Assembly (NCBI GenBank): GCA_031213475.1
Contig: JARUPZ010000003.1
Coordinates: 11,689,127-11,753,126, forward strand
From: Nereocystis luetkeana
Taxonomy: Eukaryota > Sar > Phaeophyceae > Laminariales > Laminariaceae
Direction of reading: 5' to 3'
DNA length: 64,000 nucleotides
Each line of letters begins with the position of its first letter. Position 1 is the first letter of the stretch. Below the pieces are notes generated by a model. The model was not told the origin of the DNA. It made no database searches and was given only the letters and a program-made list of their open reading frames with translations. This document shows positions 42,501-52,888 of this stretch, piece by piece. The position numbers and the translations under genes are program-made.

Positions 42501-45500
42501 GGAGTTTGTAATACTTCGACGTGTTCCAAATTCCCGAAGATCCTCTGATTTTAGCTGATCGCGTCACAGGTTTCCAAAATAGTATGATTTGGTGGCAGTC
42601 CCGCAGGCAGGCATGGGCACACCCGAGTTTTCGACGTACTGTAGTTTCCATCCCATTTGGCCCGATTTCAGAAGCGAACGTCGCGAAATTTGCTGTGTTG
42701 TACTCCGACCTTTCACAGGTTACAGCAGCGCAGTGCGTGCTCTTACTGGAAAACGTTCGGTTCCACAAGGGGGAGACAAAAAACGACCCTGCTTTCGCAG
42801 AGAAGGTGAGCAAACCGAGGAGCAGCAATATGCGAGCGATATTCCATTAGTGTTGCAGGTTCATATGACGGAAGAATTTCAGCACTCTCACCCGGTTTTT
42901 AGAGTATACCTGGTACAGGTTTCTGTCGTGCGTGCACCCATGACGCGCAGATGTTTTTCAAACTTGAATTTGACAGGAAGGCGTTTTCTATTTTTAGTAG
43001 CTGCCTGAACTTTTCTCAAAGTACTCCTATTCGTTATAACGATATGTACCCTCGCCAGTGCCTACGAAAAATCATACCAGGCAGGTCAGGGCAGGTTTTC
43101 TTTCTTGTCAAGTGACGTGAAATGTATATTTAACCAGGTACAGTCGTAGCGTTTACATGGACACTAGCATAAGTTATACTCCGAAGGTACAAGCGGGCTG
43201 TATACGGCCGACGACACAAACATTACGTACCAAGTATAGAACCACTTACTTAGATCTAAATCCCTGAGCGTGCTGGGTTGGAACGCCCCTGGCCTCTCAG
43301 AGCTCCCACTTCGAAACCGCCTCCTTTTATTACTTGCCGGACCTTTCCAGCGTTTTTTTTGTTTTCTCCATTTTCTTGGCACTCTCGGTCCTTTCTTCCT
43401 ATTTTCTTCTTTCGTTTCGTGTGCGTGCGTGTACTCCGAGCACGGCACGGCGGAAGAGCCCGGCACCGTCGCGGGTGTCAGCGGGTGCTGGCGGATAAGG
43501 GGGGGTTGCAAGGAGCGTGGTCGCCGTTTTCGTGCCTATGCGTCGCGTGTGCCTCGAGACACGAGGGATGCATGAGCGGGCTCTGTCTAGCCCTAATTTG
43601 TGATTTTGGATAGAATATGTACGAGATGTAAGGGTCGTTCGAAATTGCAAGATAACATTGAAGCGGTGCTTATTTTAGCAACCACGCTGAAGTTGAAAGA
43701 GGGAGCTCCCAGTCTGAGTACCGATACTGTCGAGCTGGCGAACGACGGCCACGGTAAGCACAGCGCTTCACGCGAGGCGGGCGACGGGGCTGACTGTGGC
43801 AGAGAGTGAGAGTGAGGAAAGCTTTACCCGGACCGAATCGGTGGCGCGGTGGTCGCGGGAGGGGTGGGCGGCGTACGAGGCTGAGAGAGAAGCTCTGCTG
43901 TTCATTTTTTTTCTTCTTTTTTGACTGGTGCAAGGTGTTCCAATCAGGCGGAAAAATATTTCAGGAGAGGGACGGGGATTTTTTTCTCCCCGATTTTTTT
44001 GGTTTCATTTTACGTTGTTTTTGCGGTGCTGCTGTGCCGTGCTGTGCTTTCTCTTTTTTCGTACATAGAGCATATCAAAAGAAGAAATTAAGTACCCTAC
44101 CTGGGGTATTGACGTACGTGTGGCAACCGCCCGCGATGCGAAGCGCATATGGCGTCCGAGCTGTTTTGTCCTGAAGCATGGCGGCGGGACTCTTGGCATG
44201 ATCAAGTCGCCAGTTTGCAACTACGATCATAATCGAAAAAACTATATTCAATCATGGGCCTATGTCCACTTCGCATAGTAATAATTTGAGGTAATTTCTC
44301 TTCCTGAGCGAGCGTAGCGGGCGGCGTAGGCCGCCCGCGGAGCGAGGCGCCTTGTATGCCATAGGTACATGTTATTCGCTTGCACTGCAACTAACGCTCT
44401 GGCGTTTGCCGGACTACTTCTTTCCACGTCCTTCAGTTAGCAGCACATGCGAAGATCTTCGTCAATGATGCATTTGGAGCTGCTCATCGCTCCCATGCTT
44501 CCACGGTGGGAGTGACCAAGTTTATGGACCACAGCGTGGCAGGTTTTCTGATGGAAAAGGAGCTTGATTATCTTAAGGGCGCTATGGACAGTCCTTCCCG
44601 CCCGTTTATCGCTATGATTGGGGGGGCCAAGGTCTCCACGAAGGTGCGCTACGTAGGGTGGCATTGTTTTGTTGTCGTGTCGTGATGTGAGGTATAGTGA
44701 TAGTCTTGAATCTCCTCAATCGCTGTGACTTGATTAAAACCTCCGTCGTTGCCCTGCAGATTCCGGTGCTGGAATCATTGCTTGACAAATGCGACAGCAT
44801 CCTTCTCGGCGGCGGCATGATCTTTACCTTCTATCGCGCTCTTGGAATGTCAACTGGTGCTTCCCTGATCGAGGAAGACTTCATCGATATGGCTCGAGAA
44901 TTGATAAAAAAGGCCGAGGCGAAGGGGGTGAAGCTCTTGCTTCCAAAGGACGTCGTCGTCGCTGACAAGTTTGCCGCAGATGCTGCCACGAAAACGGTGA
45001 GCAAAAGGACACTTGAGGCACCTTAAAGGGCGTATACACGATGGAGCAACGGACTGAAGAAAAATTAAATCGAGTACTGATTGAGTGGGCAACAGCTGTT
45101 TGTCAGTATGTATAGTATTCATAGGTGTGTTTAAAGTTGGGATCTACAGGACGCACAGAAACTGGGCATGGCCCGCATGGTAACAGTAGTGCTAACACAA
45201 GTTGAAACTACTCCCGTACTCAGGTTTCTGCGAGCGAAATCCCCGACGGCTGGATGGGCCTTGACATTGGGCCAGACGCCGTGGACGAGTTCAAGCAGGA
45301 GATATCGCTGGCTGAAACGGTCGTCTGGAATGGACCGCTCGGGGTCTTCGAATGGGACGCATTCGCGAAAGGAACGAACGAACTTGCGAAAGCATTGGCT
45401 GCTCGCACGGCTGCTGGTGGCACCACTATCGTGGGGGGTGGCGATTGTGTTGCTGCGGTAGAAAAAGCCGGCGTTGCTAGTCAGATCAGTCACATTTCGA

Positions 45501-45574
45501 CGGGGGGCGGGGCTAGTTTAGAACTGCTTGAGGGCAAAGAATTGCCTGGTATCGCAGCCCTAGACGACGCATAA
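39586..45574 (+). CDS. PGK: Phosphoglycerate kinase, probably mitochondrial, 7 exons, 426 aa
   Basis: Interconverts 1,3-bisphosphoglycerate + ADP and 3-phosphoglycerate + ATP. Exons: 39586-39795, 40113-40154 (14 codons), 40572-40718, 42719-42805, 44437-44643, 44760-44996, 45224-45574 (TAA); all junctions are phase 0 with GT-AG borders. The first about 28 residues ([17 protein letters not shown], then RTFASSTP) look like a mitochondrial presequence, as in stramenopiles. Substrate and nucleotide motifs are intact: RADLNLP (48-54), SHAGRPKG (89-96), [17 protein letters not shown] ending exon 5, GGGMIFTF (248-255), [22 protein letters not shown] (381-389) and [15 protein letters not shown]. The mature length of about 396 aa is normal. 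The ATG at 39586 was chosen because the frame upstream offers only GTG. Introns 3 and 4 (2,000 and 1,631 nt) carry repeat elements. Confidence 0.96.
41415..42420. mobile_element. Large inverted-repeat element in PGK intron 3 (about 1.0 kb)
   Basis: Outer arms of about 95 bp pair 41415-41510 with 42325-42420: ATGGTATTCATGATCCCGTT, TCCCTCTAGTGTCGAGGAGG, CGTGTTTCTGATGAA. A second, inner inverted repeat pairs about 42036-42150 with 42230-42340 (CCTGCTCTCAGA, GTGGGAATCATCAAGATAAG, TAGGCCGACCTGCATT). The element is thus a nested palindrome. A block at 41915-42055 also occurs at 27050-27160. No target-site duplication or transposase was identified. Confidence 0.75.
43243..44358 (-). repeat. Full-length solitary hairpin unit U (about 1.1 kb) in PGK intron 4
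   Basis: On the minus strand the unit starts ACAAGGCGCCTCGCTCCGCG with a perfect GC-rich hairpin (GGGCGGC, CTAC, GCCGCCC) and ends AGATCTAAGTAAGTGGTTCT. It is co-linear with the units of the 52.9-61.2-kb array. It lies antisense to PGK and fills most of intron 4. It has no TIRs and no intact ORF; the ORFs in it have no recognisable domain. Confidence 0.85.
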
Positions 45575-46041
45575 CCCATTCATTGAGAAAGTTGCATGGA
45601 TGTGATTTTAAAAGGCGTGTTGGCGAACGTAGTCTTCCACTAAGAACAAGATTGCGCACAAGTGATCTCGGTTTCCCGTTTGCGTCGTTTTGACGACATA
45701 TAAGAGTGTCTGGCAGTTTTGAAGTACGCATTTCGTATTTAGCACGTCGTGGAAGTTTCCCTCTGCATCGACGTTCCCTCTTCATATCTCGACTTGGCTT
45801 GTGACGATTCCCATAAATTTCCCGGTGCACATCTTGGAGGTGAAAACATGCGAAACGCCAAGCGGTCCAATTTCGTATTGAGTTATACCTGATACGTTTT
45901 TTTGCTCTAAAAAACTGAATGGATAGTCTGTACTTCGTAAATGACGTAAATGTACGGGCAGGGCACGCCGCCGATAGGGTAGTGTTCAGGCAAGGGAACA
46001 ATGTTCAAAACATTACTTTACATGCGTGCCCAGTACATATT
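45575..46041. other. Convergent intergenic region PGK / EngB
   Basis: 467 bp between the two stop codons. No repeat, RNA gene or clear AATAAA signal is seen. Confidence 0.5.
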
Positions 46042-46776
46042 TCAATCGCCTCCGAGATCCCATACCGTGCTGGCAAGCTCGTGCATGCCAAACCCCTTCT
46101 GGGCTGATATGCAGTGGACGACTGGGAGGCTTGCCTGATGAGCCAAAACACCCTGACACACGCCCTCCACTGACTTCAGGAGGTCATGGGGAGATACCTT
46201 GTCTACTTTTGTCAAAACGACTTGGTTTGGAACGCCCGCCTCATCCAGAATTGACAGCATATGCTCGTCTCCAGGCTGGAGGCCATGCCGGCTGTCCACT
46301 AGAACAAACGTCCGTTGCAATACCGCGCGCTCTCGCCCTTCCAAGTAGCCGCTGACAGCACTGGTCCACTGACGAACCGCTCGCTTATTTTGCCGAGCAA
46401 AACCGTACCCGGGAAGATCTACCAGGTAGGACTGCAATCCACCGCTATCATCTCGCAATGCAAAGAAGTTTATAGTCTTCGTGCACCCTGCTGCTTTCGA
46501 TGTCCTAACCAGCGTGGGATTCCCCAAAAGCTCTCCAACCAGCGTTGATTTACCAGCGTTTGATCGTCCGGCGAATGCCAGCTCCGGGCGACCAGCTGTG
46601 GGTAGCTCATGATTCAAGGAAGCGGGCTTCACGTATTCTGCGCGCAAAGATCCGCGTGTACTTGGTGCATGGAGTGCGGAGGCCGGATCCACACCGTTCA
46701 CAACCCATACCCATGGTGACCGAGTCGCAACGCTGAGCTGGCCCGTCACGTTACGGAGAGCCGCTGGAGAACGCAT
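46042..46776 (-). CDS. EngB/YihA-type ribosome-biogenesis GTPase, 244 aa, single exon
   Basis: A TRAFAC-class GTPase of the EngB (YihA/YsxC; animal GTPBP8) family. Family members assist large-subunit assembly in bacteria and organelles. The G motifs are intact: G1 GRSNAGKST (70-78), the G2 region around TSKAAGCTKTINFF, G3 DLPGYGFA (120-127), G4 TKVD (189-192) and G5 SAQKG near the C-terminus. The about 60 residues before the GTPase core are longer than in bacterial proteins and rich in Arg/Ser/Ala, suggesting organelle import (mitochondrion or plastid cannot be separated here). The core length is typical. The gene is convergent with PGK. It contains a TACCAGGTA word inside coding sequence (about 46430), which encodes part of the conserved YLVDLPGYGFA region. 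Confidence 0.93.
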   Translation of the reverse strand: MRSPAALRNVTGQLSVATRSPWVWVVNGVDPASALHAPSTRGSLRAEYVKPASLNHELPTAGRPELAFAGRSNAGKSTLVGELLGNPTLVRTSKAAGCTKTINFFALRDDSGGLQSYLVDLPGYGFARQNKRAVRQWTSAVSGYLEGRERAVLQRTFVLVDSRHGLQPGDEHMLSILDEAGVPNQVVLTKVDKVSPHDLLKSVEGVCQGVLAHQASLPVVHCISAQKGFGMHELASTVWDLGGD

Positions 46777-49054
46777 TCAACGGAGCTCCACCCACCTGCG
46801 CAGAGGATAGATGGGTTCGATAGTGTGAACAATCAAAGATAAAACCAGGTGCCGAGCGCAAATTTGGCATTCGACCTTGCCCGCGCGCTGTTTATAGGTC
46901 GGTGTTTGAATCCATTTTATTACCAGTGGTGACGCCCGTCGTGCAAGGTTGGTCTATCCGTGGGTGGATCGCGGATGAGGTAGCAAATTAATTCAACTAT
47001 TCACCAGAGGGAGTGACGCTGGTGATCCGACCACTTCGTTTCACCTCAAACAGGTCCCTATGTTCCCTCGTGGAACTTCTTCACCCATCCCTAGGTTTTC
47101 GGGCGACTTGAGTCTCTAGAAGTGTTATCGGTATATAATTCCGCCATTCGATACGCTGAATTTGGACCTTCGGCTGGATCGTCCCTTAGCAGAGAGCGGA
47201 TGTATCAGCTTAGTGTTTCATCCACAGCAGCTTGTGTTTCTCTCGAGATTGGCCACACGCGGGTTCTCAACGCAGGTCTACATCTCGACTTTCGGGTGAT
47301 GCAGTGTTCGAAACTGGTCGAAATTTGGGGTACACAAAATGGGACAAAAAACGACCCACCTAAACGTTTGCACTCATTTGCGGACAGCTATTATAGAGCT
47401 CACCACAACCACCCACAGCCCGCAAAATTGAGGCAGACTCCTAATGGGGTGTGCGAGGGCGTCTAGTACGCCAGACTGCAATCGTAGGGAGTCGGAAACG
47501 TTTCACGAGGTGTTTTCGGAGATACGAGCCAGCAGCACAAAAACCCCACAAAGTCGCCAAGCATTCAGTATCACGCGCCGGCAGCTATCATAGTACCATA
47601 GCTATCTTGCTGATGAAAAAACGGATTTCACACATTGCTTTCTCGTTTCCTTGCGGATCGTTTGAAGTATCAAGCTGGCGTATCCGAAAAATCTAAACAC
47701 GGAATATTTTCCATCCCGTGAGAAGTAGTATAGCATAGGGTTAAAAAAACAGGCAAAAAAGAATGAAAAATATACCAGGTATCCTTATTTATTCTGAGCG
47801 CTACTTCTGATGTTTGGATATACCGATCTTGTTTGCAAGCCCCTTAACTCTATTTTCGGTAGTATATTTTGACCAAAAGCCTACTCGCGCCTACTCGACA
47901 CAAATACCTGGGGGTACCACCGCGCCCCAACGTTTTGAAAGCGAACTCAACAAAAAGAAACGGGCCCATATGCAATGTGTCTGTACACGAGCCGCTGGTA
48001 AGTCGGGAATTTACCCATGCGGCAGAAAGATGTATCCCGAATATAAGCCCCTGCTTTTGACGCAACACGTTGTCCATACGACTGCGAGTGTCACAATTTT
48101 ATTTGTGAGTGGATTTTGCTTCGCGTATCCAGAAGAAGGGTTATTTAATCTGGCAAGAGATGAAACAGTGCGAGCCCTTTCAATACCAAAATTTAGTTTA
48201 CACCGCTACCTTTCGAGCTCAGCTACGAGTACTACAGTAATATTAAAACTCAACGGCAAGAGTCCACCCCCCCCGGTTGAAGGACTTATGGTATCCTCAC
48301 TTATCCCCTCCACTCGATTCCGTACCTCTCGATCAAACAGCGGCCATGATATCGCTTGGAGAGCAAATACTCGTGCCCCTTTATAGCCAGGATCGTGCGT
48401 GAGCACTGGTTGGTGTGCTACCACATCGTGCGAATAAATTCTGGTAACGTCTGACGGAGTCCGGTTTCAAGCCTTGCACCTGGCAAGTGCTTCTAAGGCG
48501 GGTGTGTCTGTAACCGTGATCACTCCTGGCCACCAATCTCACAGCAATGTTGCTGTTTAACAGCAAGTAGAGGAGGCGCCATATCTGTGTTCACAACTAC
48601 TCCGTGGATATGTGGATGGATGGTGGATGGTTGAATGGATGGAGATTACCAATACAAAAGCAATCAATCTCCCATCCACGTTTGGACAAAATGTAGGGAT
48701 ACCTACGCCTTTTCAGCCATTTGTAGGTACACCTGTATAGTGCTCGACGGAAAAGGCTTCCTGGCCCTCCCTCTGATTGGCCAGCGGCTGATCGCACCTA
48801 CAAGACCAACTATATGGGGAAAAAATGAACCGTGCTTTCCGGCGGTTACTTTTTTTTTTTGGGGCTTCAGAAATATGTGGATGATAAATAGACCATCTAA
48901 TGTCTTGTGGATTAGGAAACTGGTTCTGTACAGTATTGGTCGATATTGTTTGCGTCAAAGAAAGCAAAGCCAGCGGCCGCTGCGAGCGTGGTTTCGGCAT
49001 CCAAATACGGGTGGATTTGCGCCGGCGAAGTCTAGTCACCATCGCTGCTACCAT
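46777..49054. other. Noncoding region upstream of EngB
   Basis: Contains the EngB promoter (not identifiable by motif). Several ORFs up to 190 codons (47814-48386, 48635-49207) have mixed, non-domain-like composition and overlap ORFs on the other strand. I do not regard them as genes. Confidence 0.45.
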
Positions 49055-49440
49055 GGTTGCTGCTGCCGTAGCTGCTGCTGCTGCTGCTGCTGCCCAGTGC
49101 TGCTATTGCTTCCATGCGAGGGAGAAGCCATCTCCTACACGAGCGCCATAGCCCGTACTGTAGGTACAGCTTGCGAAGGTGTTTACATTGGCGTGAGTGA
49201 CGGATAAGTTGGGCAGATGGGCAGCAGTGCTGCTGCTGCAGTGATATGATAGTACACAAACTTCAGGGAAGTCTCAGTTCCTGGAGGGGCGAGAGGATTC
49301 GCTGATTTTTGCCCCCTCCATGAACGAAGATTCAAAATGTCGATGATTCTTTCCCATCCCATCATGGGCTTCGGAGATCGCTGAAAAAGCCGAAAATTAC
49401 GGCTAATAAAATCCCAGGATAGTTGGTCTTACATTGTTTA
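49055..49440. repeat. Dispersed repeat E, copy 2
   Basis: Co-linear with 4386-4760. It begins with (GCT)n at about 49070-49095, then GTAGGTACAGCT, GGGCAGATGGGCAGCA, CTGATTTTTGCCCCCTCCAT, TCGATGATTCTTTC and GGGCTTCGGAG. Confidence 0.6.
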
Positions 49441-50028
49441 TTGGCTGTAAGGTTCCAGTACACCTGCCTATTCACGTTGGGCTTCACCTATTTTTTTGCC
49501 TCAACTGCCGCTAAAAATGGCTCAACTGAACCCTTTTCTGGCAACTGAGGCGCGGCCACAGGGCCGCCGGGACTGTTATTATAGCCAGGTAACCCGAGCT
49601 GTCAACAAACACGAACAGATTACGCAATCAAGTTTGGCTGGGGGAATGTGTATTGTTACACAGAGTACTGAGCACCCATTGACCCTATTAGGACATCAGG
49701 GGGGAAAACTTCTCGGTAAGTTTCCATCACAGCAACGGTCACTGCGTGGTTGGGGGATGATAGAAAATGGTGGTCGAGTGACAATGCAAGGAGTCGTACG
49801 ACACGGCCGCAGCATGATCTTAACCTGTTTCTGTACTGCTGGGCGCATGCTGCTCGTCGGCGATAGATGACACCAAAAGCTATCATTGTTGCTCAGGTCG
49901 CTATCTTCAACACCCAAAGGGATCAAGACCCAGCTATAAACTGGACTGTTGCCTAGGACTACAGTACAGGACACCCAATAAGAAACAGGGATCTGAGTTC
50001 AGCCTGGGTTTCCTATTTACTTATTCTT

Positions 50029-51115
50029 CTAAGCTTTTTTCCTATTGATCTTGTTTCTTATATTCGCTGGACAGAAATCGAGCGGATTTCTTATTTTGGT
50101 TTTGAAAAGGTGCTCACTCATATTAATGCCGCTATTGACTATACGCCCGTCACTGGTCACGCATGCGCACGTTCGGCGTCCGAGCTCTTCCGCGTGTACT
50201 CTTGCTGGTGGGCACTGGTCCCGAGGAAACGTGCTCAGCAACGGGGTTGGAACGTTTCCGCTTACGCCCCTTCCCCTTGCGTGAGTGCTGAGTCCCGGCA
50301 ATGGCGTAGGAACCTCTTCCCCGCCTTCACCCTCTACCTCGCTATCACTGTTATCGCAAAAGCTGCCCTCTCCGAGATCACTACCGTTATCACCATCTAC
50401 TCCGCTCCCACCCGAGTCCTTCCTCCCTTCCTCGTCGTCATTCCTGTCCCCCTCTTTGTCGGCGCCTTCCCCACCCCCACTGCCACTACCACTGCTGCTG
50501 TCCTCTTCCAAACCGCTTCCTTCGATGTCACCATCCTCTCCTCGCCCCCCGCTCTCCTTTCTCCCCTCCTCGTTGTCCTCCTTGCCACAATCAGTGCGAC
50601 CGTCGCCGTCGATATCCCCCCTGCCCGCTCCCTGCGGTGCCGCCAAAAGCTCACGTTGAAGCATTCTTGAAATCGCGTTAGACTTCTCCAGTAGCACCCA
50701 GGCACCTTCTGCCGCGGCCTCGTCAACAGCAGTGTAATTCCCGAGGGGAAGCTTCATACTGAGCGTAGCACCGGTTCGCTCGATTAGCACCCTGTAGTCG
50801 TAGTTCTGGCGCGTCCGGGCCTGTGCCCGTCGCGTGATGAAGCCCGACACCCACCCTAATCTACGGCGCAGCATGATGTGCCGCTTCACGAGTGATGAAT
50901 CAAGGGCCGGAGGAGCTGAGCGGGACAGGGCCTAACCCGGTGGGCATTCCAGGGGCAGTGTTGTTTCACCAGCGTCTAGGTCATCATCGTCGTCAAGCAT
51001 AGCTAAGCCGTCCGATCGACGAACTCGTCCGGTGTCAACACCCTCCGTTTCCTCCTCGTCGTCCTCGTCACTCGGGAATCCCAATTGAAAATGAAACGGT
51101 AAAAAAAATGCGATA
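50029..51115 (-). pseudogene. Acidic Gly/Ser/Asp/Glu-rich ORF with an in-frame TAG
   Basis: An open frame from about 50889 to 50029 (first ATG at 50874) encodes about 280 aa. An N-terminal part of mixed composition (RTRQNYDYRVLIERTGATLS and AWVLLEKSNAISRMLQREL) precedes about 110 acidic low-complexity residues that contain an imperfect internal duplication (GRKESGGRGEDGD / GRKDSGGSGVDGD). A basic C-terminus ends NIRNKINRKKA. Upstream the same frame stays open and acidic (SDEDDEEETEGVDTG, MLDDDDDLDAGE) to about 51115, broken only by TAG at 50934-50932. No family is recognised. It may be a gene disabled by one nonsense change, two exons, or a chance long ORF from GA-rich sequence. Confidence 0.4.
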
Positions 51116-51363
51116 AAAAAAACTTCTACGAGTACAGTACATACAAGTACACTGCTGTCCGTGGTTTTGAAAATTTATTTGTCCCTGAAAAGCAGAAAAA
51201 TGTTACTCGCGACCACCAGGGGCAGGCAGCACGGTGAACCGAAGGCATCGAGGCTTCGCCCCAAGGGGGCAATAGGCCTTTCTTATTTTGCAACGGAGGC
51301 CTAGCCTCGCGCCTTATTCTTTGGAAAATCTCAGCCTGCCTTTCTTATTATCGTGTTTCTTAT

Positions 51364-51473
51364 TATTACGCGAGACCTTAGTAAATAGGACCAAATATTG
51401 TAAGTAAAAATAGGTAGATAAAGAGATTTTTGTGTGTACCATAGGTCCTCTTTACTATGGTCCCCCGTAATAG
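51364..51473. mobile_element. Family K short TIR element (110 bp), copy 2
   Basis: The left end reads TATTACGCGAGACCTTAGTA followed by AATAGGACC. The right end complements to TATTACGGGGGACCATAGTA followed by AAGAGGACC. It matches the 10844-10969 copy, whose right half reads TTTACTATGGTCCCCCTTAA. Confidence 0.75.
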
Positions 51474-52173
51474 GTGTCTTGTACTGTACACAGTCTGGTA
51501 GATTTCTTGCTCTTAATACTCTACCAAAAACATTTATAGGTGTACAATTGGAGCCAAAACTGGGTGAGGCCCAACCTGAGTAGCGACAGAGAAATGTTTC
51601 TGGTGTCTGGAACCTTTCAGTCACAGCGGGTCGCCCCGGTAGACTGCTCGAAGTGGTGTAACCTCGTGACTACCTCGTACTACAGACTGTAGTAGGAACT
51701 GCTCTGGTGTACCCAGGGTTGATTGCGAGAGTTCGAAGCACGCCACGGGACTTTCCTTTTTCAACAACTGACTAATATGATACCAGGTAGTAGATAAGAA
51801 TATTAATACCTGGTAGTAGATAGCGCCTATAGTAGCAGCGTGTTGTATGCACGATGCGACGCGAGTATACCTACTTTTGGGTCTTGCCCTCCCCGTTTTG
51901 AGGATCATGTTTGTCACGAACAATCAGGTACGAACAAAAAGTATAAAGTACAGAGTAGTATCAGGTATTGGGCACCAATCTACGGGTCACACGAGATCAT
52001 TTCAACCACGCCCAAGTGTTTCTCTCAGGCCTCCTCACCTTTTATATCCAGAAAGTCTTTCTTTGTAGGATACAGCTGACAGGGTAGAGCCAGGGTGAGA
52101 AATGAGCTCGGTGGGAACGGGGACGGGCACCGTCGAGGCCCTCGAAAACATCCTTCCAGACATTTAGTAAACC
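51474..52173. other. Upstream region of the SAC/FIG4 gene
   Basis: Two TACCAGGTA/TACCTGGTA words (51782, 51809). No exon is recognised. The promoter must lie here but shows no motif I can assign. Confidence 0.4.
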
Positions 52174-52659
52174 ATGTCCCGCTCTATTTTGAACACACTG
52201 CTGGCCTGTGTGACAGAACATCCTACCGTAGTTGAACACGCTGTTGGGACTTCTGTTCGTACATGCCACCACTTCTTCGCACCCTCTTTCAGCATGAGGG
52301 AGACACGCAACCAATCGGCCACAGAAGCGACGTTGGAGCCTGTTGTGTCCAAGCTGGAGCGGTTCGTTCTGTACGAGACCACGTCTCACTTTTACCTCAC
52401 AGCGTCCGACAAGAGGGAAACGCAGTATCGCGTGCTCAAGATTGATCGCCGTGTTGTGAACCCAACGTCGCTGGCAGACATTTGTCAGGAAGACCCGGTC
52501 GTGTACACGCCGATCGACATGATTGAGATGCTGGATATGATTAACGAGGGCAATCGCACTGTCGGAGGGCTGCGTATGACTGCGAAGGGTTATGGGATCG
52601 TCGGCTTCGCCAAGTTCCTTGACTGCTACTACCTCAACTTCATCACGCAACGCAGGCTG
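52174..52659 (+). CDS. FIG4/SAC-type phosphoinositide phosphatase, first exon only (162 aa)
   Basis: SAC-domain phosphatases of the FIG4 (yeast/animal) and SAC1-5 (plant) class act on PtdIns(3,5)P2 at endosomal or vacuolar membranes. This exon gives the N-terminal SAC region: KLERFVLYETTSHFYLTASD, RETQYRVLKIDRR, VYTPIDMIEMLDMINEGNRT, VGGLRMTAKGYGIVGFAKFL, DCYYLNFITQRRL. It ends in phase 0 before donor GTGAGT. The ATG context AAACCATG resembles that of the VIT gene. The catalytic CX5R(T/S) motif lies far downstream in the family and is not in the window. No continuation was found up to 64000, so either the next intron exceeds 11.3 kb or the gene is truncated. The 40-residue extension before the SAC core is not conserved as far as I recall. 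Confidence 0.85.
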
Positions 52660-52888
52660 GTGAGTCCGCAGGACACACACTATCAACGTACGAGTACTGC
52701 AGGGCTGTACGTAGACTATACTATTAATAATACTGCTGGACCAGAAAAGCAGTCATACGTATGTACGGGCTGTCGCAGATGGAACGCCTTTTGCCCTTGT
52801 TCAGTAGTGGCTGCACGAGTTTTCTCATACTGTAACAGGAAACAAACTATTAAACAGTAATAAACTACCAGGTACAAACGTATGATAT

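Noticed and set aside
43243..44358. Unit U as a solo LTR
   Set aside because: No TG...CA ends, no 4-6-bp duplication that I can define, and no associated internal retroelement sequence. The terminal hairpin is not an LTR feature.
47814..49207. Two + ORFs of 190 codons between EngB and SAC genes
   Set aside because: Mixed composition without domains; the second runs through (GCT)n and dispersed repeat E.
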